Both the position numbers and the translations under genes were made by a program. Shown here in pieces: positions 1-8,480 of a stretch of DNA of 64,000 nt (position 1 is the stretch's first letter; the number at the start of each line of letters is the position of its first letter). Below the pieces are notes generated by a model that was not told where the DNA came from, did no database searches, and worked only from the letters and a program-made list of their open reading frames with translations. This stretch comes from Bryobacterales bacterium (lineage in GTDB: Bacteria; Acidobacteriota; Terriglobia; Bryobacterales; Bryobacteraceae): contig JADZBH010000032.1 in NCBI GenBank assembly GCA_020852175.1, positions 1-64,000 of the forward strand, in the 5' to 3' direction.

Positions 1-100
1 CCGAGCGCCGACTCAAGGGCCGGAATGACAGGGGCGGCCTCGGTCGCCCCGCTAAATTCAGACTCCCAGGTCGCTAACTTATTGCCGACGAAAAACGGTC

Positions 101-841
101 TTGACAACCGGGACCACCTCAGTCTACAATCTCAACTGCCGCCTTACGTCGAACGTCTTTACCGATGTGATTAGCCATGATACCGCGATCCACATCGAAG
201 GCAGCCACAACCAGAATCAGATCGATAACAACATTATCTGGGATATTCGCAGATCCGAACCGGGCCGCGGCGGATCCGGTATCTTTATTCAAGGGACGGA
301 CCGTCTGATCGTCGCGCAGAATGTGATCGGTAAGGTCGAAAACAACTGTGTCACCTCGGATGCTGTCGCCGACCGTCTGATACTCGGACGCGGCGGAACG
401 GCCCGGGAGAACCGGGTGTTCAATAACCTATTCGTGGATTGTGGCAAGGCGGCGATTGAATTCGCCAACGAGCATAACCAGGCGGATGGTAACGTGTATG
501 CCGGTATGCCGGAGGGCTTCTTGCGCATCGCCAATCCGCCTCCGCAACAGTGGCTCGATTTGCCGGCATGGAGAGAGTTTCACGGCATGGATAAGAATGG
601 CGCGATGGCGGAGTGGTCCGGATCGTTCGATGCCGCCCGGCTTCGTTTGACCCTCACCGGCAAGGGCGATCTGGCTAAGACGCCAATATTCAATGGGATC
701 GATACGGACTTCTTCGGAACTCAAACGGGGCCTGCCCGGATCGCGGGCCCGTTTGGCGGTTTGGGCACCGGATTTCGTGAAAAACTTGTGGACCCGAGGC
801 CGCTATTACCTGCGAGGATGGTGGACGGCGGGGCCCGGTAG
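101..841 (+). CDS. Parallel beta-helix protein, probably missing its N-terminal part
   Basis: The product (246 aa from a TTG) has the short Asn/Ile/Val-rich turns of right-handed parallel beta-helix (PbH1) proteins, for example N-x-I and N-V-I-G segments over residues 15-125, followed by a non-repetitive tail. Family members are usually secreted carbohydrate-active or surface proteins of 500 residues or more. Here there is no signal peptide, no Shine-Dalgarno and no ATG, and the frame is only open back to about position 56. I therefore read it as the 3' part of a larger gene, or a decayed copy whose 5' end was lost. Its bases look less GC-rich than its neighbours, which could mean transfer. 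The next gene is convergent. The fold is fairly clear; the function and the true start are not. Confidence 0.5.
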   Translation: MTTGTTSVYNLNCRLTSNVFTDVISHDTAIHIEGSHNQNQIDNNIIWDIRRSEPGRGGSGIFIQGTDRLIVAQNVIGKVENNCVTSDAVADRLILGRGGTARENRVFNNLFVDCGKAAIEFANEHNQADGNVYAGMPEGFLRIANPPPQQWLDLPAWREFHGMDKNGAMAEWSGSFDAARLRLTLTGKGDLAKTPIFNGIDTDFFGTQTGPARIAGPFGGLGTGFREKLVDPRPLLPARMVDGGAR

Positions 842-873
842 TTGAGCGGAAGTATCCGGGCGCCCTCGCCGTT

Positions 874-2124
874 TCACTGGCCTTGCGAATCCAGACGTGG
901 AGCCGCCTCGCTCGAAGTTGTACTAACCGGCGTCCGCCGCGTCGAGAGTTTATTCGGCAGCAAACTCTCCGGCACGCTAAACACGACTTCAACGATTTGC
1001 TTTAGCTTGTCGAGAGCCTTGTCGGCGAACAGTCCGCTCAGCGCGGCTAGCGCCGCCACGGTCAGCCAGTCGGCGGTATCGACGCTTTGCGCGTCGCCCA
1101 CCAGGTTTCCGCGAAACACCAGGAAGATGAGAGGCCCCAGGATGCCGCCAACGAACGGTAAGGCAAAATACCACATTGCCCAACTGCTCATGAACTGCCG
1201 GGAGCCCACATAAGCGGCAAACGACCGGAGGCCGTGGAGCGATGCGCCCAGGGCTCCGCAGAACGCGGCCATCAGGATCAACAGCCAGCCGGGAGAAGGA
1301 GGCAACAGCGCCGATTCTTTTGTGGGCAGCAAAAGCACGCGTGCCGTCGTGGCATAACTTGGATGCGCCATGCGCGCCGTAACCGTAACGACGCGGGGCC
1401 GAGTGACCTCCTGCGGCGCCGTGTATTCCCCGTTCACCAGGCGGCCGCCGCCGGCCAGTGCCCAGGTCAACGTGGAGCCCGGCGCTTCACTCGGGGCATC
1501 TAATGCTAGGCCCTCGGGCTTCGCGAAGAAACTCGCCTTCTCGCCAGGCTTCAACACCGCGAAGCCCGGCGAGATGCGCAGGGAGACGTCCGTGCTCTCC
1601 CTCACTGTGACACTGGATGCATCGCCCGGTTCTTCCTCCCCGGCCGTGAACAGCAACGTCGATCCCGTTCCAGCCGCTGCCACATAGCGTCCTTCCGGGA
1701 GGTCCGGCCAGCTAACCTCACGGTTGGCTGTAAACTGCTGCGAAGCCCCATGCCGCAACGTCACCAGCGCAGGACCGCTCACCACGGGAATCACAGGTTT
1801 TGTTTCGGGCCAGAAATACCGGATGCCGGCCGCGCACGCCAACATCACGGCCAGGAAGTACAAAGCTACGCACGCAATCCACACAGGTTCACCGCTTACC
1901 TCGATCTCAGCCGACACCCGTCCCTGCGCGGTCACAGCCGTGACCACATGGCGCCGCGTCACCAGCGGCAACCACGGCGACCGGTACACGCCGTCCCGCA
2001 GGCGGCCGCCGCCGCTCAGTTCCCAGCCCTCCACCGTCACCGGTTCTCCCTCCTCCCGTGCCACGAAACACGCGCTCTCTCGTCCGATCAACCTCACCTT
2101 CGACGGATGCAGTTCCACTGCCAT
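874..2124 (-). CDS. Multi-pass membrane protein with two Ig-like repeats
   Basis: The 416-aa product has no recognised enzyme domain. Two segments resemble each other: around residues 33-68 and 220-255 both read W-x-L-x-GGGRL-x-x-G-x-Y-x-(S/A)-P and end in a VVT-x-(V/A)TA strand, as in Ig-like (BIG/PKD-type) repeats common in Solibacter-type secreted proteins. A hydrophobic helix lies near residues 81-105, and three more lie near 278-300, 311-335 and 348-366. A basic, Ser/Thr-rich C-terminus follows. There is no cleavable signal, so the first repeat precedes the first membrane helix. It is divergent from priA with 42 bp between them. The role is unknown; a membrane-anchored surface or adhesion protein is one possibility. 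Confidence 0.7.
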   Translation of the reverse strand: MAVELHPSKVRLIGRESACFVAREEGEPVTVEGWELSGGGRLRDGVYRSPWLPLVTRRHVVTAVTAQGRVSAEIEVSGEPVWIACVALYFLAVMLACAAGIRYFWPETKPVIPVVSGPALVTLRHGASQQFTANREVSWPDLPEGRYVAAAGTGSTLLFTAGEEEPGDASSVTVRESTDVSLRISPGFAVLKPGEKASFFAKPEGLALDAPSEAPGSTLTWALAGGGRLVNGEYTAPQEVTRPRVVTVTARMAHPSYATTARVLLLPTKESALLPPSPGWLLILMAAFCGALGASLHGLRSFAAYVGSRQFMSSWAMWYFALPFVGGILGPLIFLVFRGNLVGDAQSVDTADWLTVAALAALSGLFADKALDKLKQIVEVVFSVPESLLPNKLSTRRTPVSTTSSEAAPRLDSQGQ

Positions 2125-2166
2125 GCTTCCTCCTCTTCAACTCCCGCTACACTGGCTAGTGCAGCC

Positions 2167-4590
2167 GTGAGTTCACTTCCCTTGTTTGCCGATCTGGCGC
2201 TACCTGCGCCACTTGACCGTCTATTCACTTACTCCATCCCCGCCGCGATTGCGGCACGCGCTCAGCGCGGTTCGCGGGCCACGGTTCCTTTCGGTACGCG
2301 CCGCCTCACGGGTGTCATCCTCAAGGTCCACTCCCAATCCCCCGAGCCGGGTCTCGCGGTGAAGGATGTTTACCGCATCCTGGATGATGAACCCGTGCTG
2401 GACGAGAACATGCTGTCCCTGGCCACTTGGATCTCCGGCTATTACTGCTCCCCCATCGGCGAGGTGCTGCGCGCCATGACGCCGCTTACCGGTGAAATTC
2501 GCCGCTCCCGTTACTTCGCTCTGACGCCCGCCGGGCGCGACGCGGTGCGGCAACTCCTGCTGGGCGCCACGGACGAGGAGCCTTCGGTGCGCATTCTGCA
2601 CTTGCTCGAAGCACGTCCTCTTTCGGGGGGCTACATAGAGAAGAAGGTGGCCGGGGCGCGTCCCGTGCTGGCAATTCTGGTACGGAAAGGCTTGCTCGAA
2701 CTCGAGGATGCCGACGCCGACCGCGACCCACTTCGTTCACCGGCTACACGCTTGCGCGCCGAATTCAAGGAACGTACCGAAGTCAAGTTACCCAAGGCGG
2801 AACGTGAATTACTCTCTTACTTGGAACTTCACCCCGGCTCGCATAACCTCGCCGTTCTCGATGAATCCGTCAAGAACGCGTCCACGGCCGCTCGCGCGCT
2901 GGCCCGCCGCTCGCTCATCACGATCCGTCCCGAGGCGCCTTCCATGCTTGCCGCGCCTGCCTCGCCCCCGCACGAATTGAATCCCCACCAGCGCGCCGCC
3001 TATGACGCCGTACGCGGCGCCTTGCAAGCCGGACGTTTTGAAGCCTTCCTGCTTCACGGCGTCACCGGGTCCGGCAAGACCGAGGTATACATGCGCCTCA
3101 TAGACGCGGCGCTTGATGCCGGACGCGGCACGCTTCTGCTGGTGCCTGAAATCGGGCTGACGCCCGCCGTTGCGGGCCAGTTTTTCCACCGTTTCGGCGA
3201 TCGCGTGGCCATCTTGCATTCCGCGTTCACCGATGCCGAGCGCGCCGAACAGTGGCGCCGCATCCGGCGTGGCGAGGCGCCCGTGGTTGTCGCCACGCGT
3301 TCCGGGGTCTTCGCTCCGGTGGCCCAGCTCGGTCTCATCCTTGTCGATGAGGAACACGACGGCAGCTACAAACAGGAGGAGACACCCCGGTATCACGGAC
3401 GAGACGTGGCCGTCGTTCGCGCCCGCTCGGAGAATGCCGCCGTTGTCCTGGGCTCGGCAACACCCTCGCTCGAATCCCGCTATAACGCCGAAAAAGGTAA
3501 GTACACTTACCTGGAACTGCCCGAGCGCGTGGAATCGCGCCCGATGCCCGCGGTTGACTTAGTCGACATGCGCCAGGAGTTCGCGGAAACAAAAAAGAGC
3601 CAGTTACTCTCGCGCGCCTTGCTTGACGCCCTGCGAGAGCGCCTCGCCGCCGGCGAACAGTCCATGATTCTCATGAACCGGCGGGGCTTTTCCAGTTTCG
3701 TCAACTGCCGTGCCTGCGGGCAGTCCATTCTGTGCGCCAACTGCGCCGTCACCCTCACCTGGCACCGGCACGACCGCCGCCTGCTCTGCCATTACTGCGG
3801 CTACGCCGAGCGCGTTCCAGAGATCTGTCCGAACTGTTCGAGCGAACATCTTTATTTCCTCGGCGCCGGATCTGAACGACTGGAAGATGAACTTCACGCC
3901 GCCTTTCCGGGAGCCCGCATTGGCCGCATGGACCGCGACACTGTCACCGGCAGACGGGACTATGAGCGCTTCCTCTATGCCATGCGGTCCGGCGAACTCG
4001 ACATCCTGGCGGGTACGCAGATGATCGCCAAAGGCCACGATATTCCCAACGTCACTCTGGTCGGCATCGTGAACGCCGACATCGGCCTCGGCATGCCGGA
4101 CTTTCGCGCCGCCGAGCGCATTTTTCAACTCCTCACGCAGGCCGCCGGCCGCGCGGGGCGGGGAACTGTTCCCGGCCGCGTGTTGATTCAAACCCTCAAC
4201 CCCGAACACTACGCCATCCGTTTCGCCGCAGCGCAGGACTACGCCGGGTTCTATCGCAAGGAGATCGAATTCCGATCCGTCATGCGCTATCCGCCATTCG
4301 CCGCTTTGGCCAATATTTTGTTCCGCGCGCCCCAGCAGGAAGACGCTCTGCGCTATTCCACCGAAGCCGCGCGCTTCTTCACGCCGCCGCCCGAAGGCGT
4401 AAAAGTGCTCGGCCCGGCCGAGGCGCCGGTGCCGAAACTGAAGCAGGAGTTCCGTTACCAGATGCTACTGAAAACACCCCACCGGGCGCGCCTCAACGAA
4501 CTGCTGCGCGGGTTGCGCCGCCACGCAGAGGAGTTGAAATGGCCGGCCACCTCGCTGGTGATCGACGTCGATCCTCATTCGCTTCTGTAA
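2167..4590 (+). CDS. priA: Primosomal protein N' (replication restart helicase PriA)
   Basis: PriA is a superfamily 2 3'-5' DNA helicase that reloads the replisome at stalled forks. The product is about 807 aa from GTG 2167, close to the family's usual length, and that start gives the typical N-terminus (P-L-F-A-D-L-A-L-P-A-P-L) of the 3'BD domain. The Walker A motif GVTGSGKTE lies near residue 298 and the DEEHD box near 393. A zinc-binding insertion with four C-x2-C pairs occupies about residues 514-557 (C-R-A-C, C-A-N-C, C-H-Y-C, C-P-N-C). The C-terminus ends in the family's V-D-P-x-S-L-L. The frame stays open far upstream into the antisense of the neighbour, but that part is not PriA-like, so the longer start is rejected. 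Confidence 0.95.
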   Translation: MSSLPLFADLALPAPLDRLFTYSIPAAIAARAQRGSRATVPFGTRRLTGVILKVHSQSPEPGLAVKDVYRILDDEPVLDENMLSLATWISGYYCSPIGEVLRAMTPLTGEIRRSRYFALTPAGRDAVRQLLLGATDEEPSVRILHLLEARPLSGGYIEKKVAGARPVLAILVRKGLLELEDADADRDPLRSPATRLRAEFKERTEVKLPKAERELLSYLELHPGSHNLAVLDESVKNASTAARALARRSLITIRPEAPSMLAAPASPPHELNPHQRAAYDAVRGALQAGRFEAFLLHGVTGSGKTEVYMRLIDAALDAGRGTLLLVPEIGLTPAVAGQFFHRFGDRVAILHSAFTDAERAEQWRRIRRGEAPVVVATRSGVFAPVAQLGLILVDEEHDGSYKQEETPRYHGRDVAVVRARSENAAVVLGSATPSLESRYNAEKGKYTYLELPERVESRPMPAVDLVDMRQEFAETKKSQLLSRALLDALRERLAAGEQSMILMNRRGFSSFVNCRACGQSILCANCAVTLTWHRHDRRLLCHYCGYAERVPEICPNCSSEHLYFLGAGSERLEDELHAAFPGARIGRMDRDTVTGRRDYERFLYAMRSGELDILAGTQMIAKGHDIPNVTLVGIVNADIGLGMPDFRAAERIFQLLTQAAGRAGRGTVPGRVLIQTLNPEHYAIRFAAAQDYAGFYRKEIEFRSVMRYPPFAALANILFRAPQQEDALRYSTEAARFFTPPPEGVKVLGPAEAPVPKLKQEFRYQMLLKTPHRARLNELLRGLRRHAEELKWPATSLVIDVDPHSLL

Positions 4591-4592
4591 CA

Positions 4593-4620
4593 GCAGTCTT
4601 GCGCCCCCCCGTTAGACTGC
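4593..4620. terminator. Weak stem-loop between convergent genes
   Basis: GCAGTCT at 4593-4599 pairs with AGACTGC at 4614-4620, giving a 7-bp stem around a C-rich 14-nt loop. It lies directly after the priA stop, before the convergent TIM-barrel gene. No T-run follows, so it is at best a partial intrinsic terminator. The remaining sequence up to 4737 shows nothing else recognisable. Confidence 0.25.
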
Positions 4621-4737
4621 CACGGACGGCGACTTGGTTTGCCCGCGTGCGATGCCGTGAAAACGCTGATATTTCCTATGTTTCCGCGCTTCCGGCAGCT
4701 TATTTAGATGTTCCGGGCTTGCCTGTGACCGGCGCCG

Positions 4738-5691
4738 CTACGCGAAGGCCCGGCGCAGAACGTCGTAGCTCTTACGCACCGCTTTTGACGCCTCCTCCTT
4801 GCCCTCCATTTCCAGCGATACCCAGCCGCGGAAGCCCGCTCCACGCAGGATCTTCGCGATCCGCGGATAGTCGAGGTCCAGCGAGTACCACACGCCGCCG
4901 CCATAATATGTTTTGGCCTGAACGATGGTCGCGACTGGCGCGAGCCGGGCCAGACCCTCATACGGATCACCCGGATAGTTGCCCGTGTCCACGTTCACGC
5001 CCAGCCATGGCGAGTTCACCGCCTTGTGAATCGCCAAAACATTTTCCACCTTCGTCGTGAGCCCCCAGTGATTTTCCAGGCACAGCATCACGCCTTCGCG
5101 TTCGCATGCCGGCAGGCATTTTCCGATGGATTCGACACACCAGTCGATGGCATCCTTCTCGACATAACCTTTCAACGGCGGTTCATCGCCCTTCACCTTC
5201 ATCAGATCGTCGAAGGAAGGCACGGTCTTCCAGCGTCCTGAATTCAGGCGCACGGCGGGAATGCCCAGCCGCGCCGCCATTTCCACGCAATGCACCGTGT
5301 GGGCGATGTGCTTCTCGCGGCTGGCTGCGTCGGGGAACACGAAATCCTGATGGATCGACAACATCGGCAGCGAGAGCCCATGCTGAAACGCCAGACGCTT
5401 CAGTTTCGCCAAATACGCGGGCGACTCGTCGGGCATCTGCCGGTGTAGAATCTCCACGCCGTCGAAACCGATGGCCGCCGCCTCCTCGATGACCTTCTCG
5501 ATGGGAAACTTTTCTCCTCTCAGGTGCCAGTAAGAATATGTGGACACCGCCAGCGGCAGTCTCACCGCGTGTGTCTGCGCCTGCGCCGCTCTGGGAGCCA
5601 CGGCCAGGCTCGCCATGCCTCCCGCGACCCCTCCGGCAAAACCGCGCCGCGTCCATGCGCCGGTGCGGGAACTTTCAGAAATCTTTCTCAT
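4738..5691 (-). CDS. Tat-exported sugar phosphate isomerase/epimerase-like TIM barrel
   Basis: The 317-aa product belongs to the xylose-isomerase-like TIM-barrel superfamily (AP endonuclease family 2 fold). Visible strands include a V-S-T-Y-S-Y-W start, G-F-D-G-V-E-I-L, the metal-ligand-type C-L-E-N-H-W and V-N-V-D-T-G-N, and a closing W-V-S-L-E-M-E-G. Family members isomerise or epimerise keto sugars using divalent metal. The first 40 residues hold a twin-arginine leader (T-R-R-G-F-A-G-G-V followed by a hydrophobic, Ala-rich stretch ending A-Q-A), implying export of a folded metalloenzyme, a common pattern in Solibacter relatives. GGAGG lies about 5 nt before the ATG. The substrate is unknown. 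It lies downstream of the UxaA-to-SDR run with a 55-bp gap. Confidence 0.82.
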   Translation of the reverse strand: MRKISESSRTGAWTRRGFAGGVAGGMASLAVAPRAAQAQTHAVRLPLAVSTYSYWHLRGEKFPIEKVIEEAAAIGFDGVEILHRQMPDESPAYLAKLKRLAFQHGLSLPMLSIHQDFVFPDAASREKHIAHTVHCVEMAARLGIPAVRLNSGRWKTVPSFDDLMKVKGDEPPLKGYVEKDAIDWCVESIGKCLPACEREGVMLCLENHWGLTTKVENVLAIHKAVNSPWLGVNVDTGNYPGDPYEGLARLAPVATIVQAKTYYGGGVWYSLDLDYPRIAKILRGAGFRGWVSLEMEGKEEASKAVRKSYDVLRRAFA

Positions 5692-5746
5692 TCGTTCCTC
5701 CCTAAGTCAAGTGCCGCCGCTGGCCGCGAGGCTTACGCCCTTCAGC

Positions 5747-6610
5747 TTAGCGGAACAATCCAGCGCCCATCAATCGTTCCATCGCGGCGTAGAACGACTC
5801 GTCCTCCGCCTCGCCCTGTGCTGCCACCCACTCTTCGTCGCTCACCTTCGTACGCGCCGCCATGAGGGTCCGGGCGTCGCCGCCCACCAGATAGCGCAGC
5901 TTTGGCTCGCTGGTCTCCACCGCGTGTTCGATCGCCGCCGCCACGTCGGAAGGCTGCGTCGGCTTCTCCAGTTGACGGCTGAAGAGCGACCACAATCGCC
6001 TCACCGCGCGTTCATAAGGTGCGTAGGCAGTGAGAGGCGTGGACGACTTGGCGAAAATCGGCGTTAGCACCACGCCCGGTTCAATCAGAGCCACGCGAAT
6101 GCCGAAAGGCTTTACTTCGCTCGCCACGCACTCCGTCGCCGCTTCCAATGCCCATTTCGAAGCGGCGTAATGTCCGTGTCCGGCCAGCGCCACGCGCCCG
6201 GCGAGCGAACTCACGTTCACGATCGTGCCGCCGCCCCGCGCCCGCATGTGCGGCAGTACGGCCTTCATCATCCTGACAGGACCGAAGTAATTTGTTTCAA
6301 ACGTCGCGTGCCCGCGCTCCAGCGAAGCCAACTCCACAGGACCTCCACCGCCAATCCCGGCGTTGTTCACCAGCACATCGACGCGGCCTGCTTCGGCCAT
6401 CACCTCGTCCACGCACGCCGCCACGCTTTGGTCCGCGGTGACATCCACGCGCACCACGCGCAGGTTCAATTCACCGGCGGACGTCTGCAACTCCTGCGCC
6501 GTCTCCGGCGACCGCGCCCCGGCGAACACGCGCCAACCGAGGCGCCCGAAATGCCGCGCCGTCTCCAGTCCGATGCCTGAACTACAACCGGTAATCAGGA
6601 TGGTGCGCAC
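5747..6610 (-). CDS. Short-chain dehydrogenase/reductase
   Basis: This is a classical SDR of 287 aa. The N-terminus I-T-G-C-S-S-G-I-G is the TGxxxGIG nucleotide-binding turn, followed by NNAG near residue 87, a catalytic Ser in N-V-S-S-L-A-G and Y-x-x-x-K in H-Y-A-A-S-K. Such enzymes use NAD(P)H to interconvert alcohols and ketones; the substrate cannot be read from the sequence. The closest general type is the retinol-dehydrogenase-like SDR with a long C-terminal extension. The start is GTG, 1 nt after the stop of the upstream M28 peptidase gene, so translation is probably coupled and the gene forms the tail of the uxaA-dsbA-peptidase run. Confidence 0.88.
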   Translation of the reverse strand: MRTILITGCSSGIGLETARHFGRLGWRVFAGARSPETAQELQTSAGELNLRVVRVDVTADQSVAACVDEVMAEAGRVDVLVNNAGIGGGGPVELASLERGHATFETNYFGPVRMMKAVLPHMRARGGGTIVNVSSLAGRVALAGHGHYAASKWALEAATECVASEVKPFGIRVALIEPGVVLTPIFAKSSTPLTAYAPYERAVRRLWSLFSRQLEKPTQPSDVAAAIEHAVETSEPKLRYLVGGDARTLMAARTKVSDEEWVAAQGEAEDESFYAAMERLMGAGLFR

Positions 6611-6611
6611 G

Positions 6612-8480
6612 TTAGCGCCTCTGCTCCAACGTTACCGTCGCCTCCGCTGGAGCGCCGCCGCGCAGCACTTTCACCTTCACTACATCGCCGGCCTTCTGGG
6701 CGCGCAACGCATACGTGAAGTCGTAGAGGTTCCCGATGGTCCGTCCGTCCCACTCGATCAAAATGTCACCACCCTTCAACCCCGCCTTCTCCGCCGGCGA
6801 ACCGGCGCGCACATCGGCGAAACGCACGCCCGACGGCGGCTCGGCGAAATCGGGAATCGAACCGAAGTAGGGCCCATAGCCGCCTCCGCTTCCAGCGCTG
6901 CCGCTGCCCGCCGCGTGCGGGTTTCCCTTCGGCGGCTCCACCTTGACATACCGCGGCCGCTCTCCCGACGCCAGCTTCTCCGTCAGCCCCGACACCGACT
7001 TCAACAACTGCACCGCCGGACCGGTTTGAATCCTGTCCCATGTATCGGATGGTTTGTGATAGTCCCCATGCAGACCCGAGAAAAAGAACAGCACCGGCAC
7101 CTGCTTGGTGGTGAACGAAGTATGGTCCGAAGAGCCATAGCCCGTCGTATCGGAGAACTCCAAATGCAGTGGGGTGGCCTTCGCCGCCGCGTCCAGCAGC
7201 TCTGAAAACGTGGAACCGGTACCTGTGCCGCCCACGTACACCTTGCCGTCGCGGATGCGCCCGATCATGTCCATGTTGATCATGGCCGCAGCGTCCTCCA
7301 GGGGAAGCAGCGGGTGGTTCACATAGTGGCTTGACCCCAGCAGCCCCAGTTCCTCGCCCGCGTAAGTCATAAACAATATTCCGCGTTTCTGTTTGGGCTG
7401 GCCGGCGAAGTACCGTGCCAGTTCCAGAACGCCCGCCGTTCCGCTTGCGTTGTCGTCCGCGCCCGGGTGCGGCGTTCCGGCCATCGACGGCGCCATGGAA
7501 AACTGCTCTCCCAGCCCCAGGTGATCGTAGTGCGCGCCGATGACGATGTACTCCTTGGTCTCGCCCGGCAGCAGCCCCATCACGTTATGCACGGTTCTGG
7601 TGTCGCGCCGCAAATCGGTCACCGTCTGCACGCGCACGGTCGCTGGCAAGGCGAAGCTGCGCGGTTGCAGGTCTCCATCGATCGCCTGGGCCATCTCCCG
7701 CAGATTCTTTCCCGTGCCCTCCAGCAATTGCTCCGCCTGCGCGGCCTTGATCTGAACGAAGGGCAATCCGGCGTCGCGAGGCCCCACGGTTCTGGCGAAA
7801 TTTTCCAGTTCGTCGGAATCCGGTGCATGGTTCGCCACGTCGTTCACCAGAAGCACGCCCGCCGCGCCATGCATCTTCGCGTTCACCGCCTTGGAGAAGA
7901 ACTGCGAATGCTCCGTGTATACTTTGCCGGCGAACACACTCTTCTCGTCGAACTCCTGCGGCTCGTGGCGCATCACCAACACCAGTTTTCCCTTTACGTC
8001 CAGGCTGGCGTAATCGTCATAGTGATATTCCTTCGCCGTGATGCCGTAACCGGCAAACACCACGCCGGCCTCGTACGTTCCGCTGGCCGAAAAGTTGAAC
8101 GGCAGAAACTGTTCGCCCGCCTTGAGACGGACGCGTTCCTGGCCCAAAACAAATTCCATCGAATTGTTCTTGCCCAGCCGTGCGTTTGTCGTCACGTCGA
8201 ACTCTTGCATGTAACTCTTGCCGTCCACCGGCCTCAGACCCAGCCGTTGGAATTGCCTGGCGATGTACTGCGCCGCTTTTTCCAACTCCGGCGTTCCCGT
8301 GCCCCGGCCGCGCAATTCCGGCCCGGCCAGATACTTCACATGATCGAGATAGACAGCTTCATCCGGCGCCGGCCCAGATTGCCGCGCCGGTGGAGCGCCC
8401 GCGGCCGCGCCGGCCGGGCCTAATGCATACAAGGCCGCCGCGGCCAGCGCCGCAACGGCTGCCCATCCACAGCGCCTCAT
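6612..8480 (-). CDS. Secreted M28 family zinc aminopeptidase with PA and PDZ domains
   Basis: The product is about 622 aa from the ATG at 8480, which overlaps the dsbA-like stop (ATGA). That start gives a clean signal peptide (hydrophobic A/L stretch to about residue 28). The frame is open further upstream, but there it only mirrors the neighbouring gene. A PA-type insert lies around residues 130-230. The M28 core shows the two-zinc ligand set: G-A-H-Y-D-H near 313-318, G-A-D-D-N-A-S-G near 337, a catalytic EE pair near 374, an Asp in N-M-D-M-I-G near 405 and a His in S-S-D-H-T-S near 455. A PDZ domain fills the last ~80 residues. It probably trims peptides in the periplasm. Confidence 0.93.
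   Translation of the reverse strand: MRRCGWAAVAALAAAALYALGPAGAAAGAPPARQSGPAPDEAVYLDHVKYLAGPELRGRGTGTPELEKAAQYIARQFQRLGLRPVDGKSYMQEFDVTTNARLGKNNSMEFVLGQERVRLKAGEQFLPFNFSASGTYEAGVVFAGYGITAKEYHYDDYASLDVKGKLVLVMRHEPQEFDEKSVFAGKVYTEHSQFFSKAVNAKMHGAAGVLLVNDVANHAPDSDELENFARTVGPRDAGLPFVQIKAAQAEQLLEGTGKNLREMAQAIDGDLQPRSFALPATVRVQTVTDLRRDTRTVHNVMGLLPGETKEYIVIGAHYDHLGLGEQFSMAPSMAGTPHPGADDNASGTAGVLELARYFAGQPKQKRGILFMTYAGEELGLLGSSHYVNHPLLPLEDAAAMINMDMIGRIRDGKVYVGGTGTGSTFSELLDAAAKATPLHLEFSDTTGYGSSDHTSFTTKQVPVLFFFSGLHGDYHKPSDTWDRIQTGPAVQLLKSVSGLTEKLASGERPRYVKVEPPKGNPHAAGSGSAGSGGGYGPYFGSIPDFAEPPSGVRFADVRAGSPAEKAGLKGGDILIEWDGRTIGNLYDFTYALRAQKAGDVVKVKVLRGGAPAEATVTLEQRR

Noticed and set aside
1750-2166. N-terminal extension of PriA
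   Set aside because: The extension is antisense to the Ig-like membrane gene and unlike PriA; GTG 2167 gives the canonical N-terminus.
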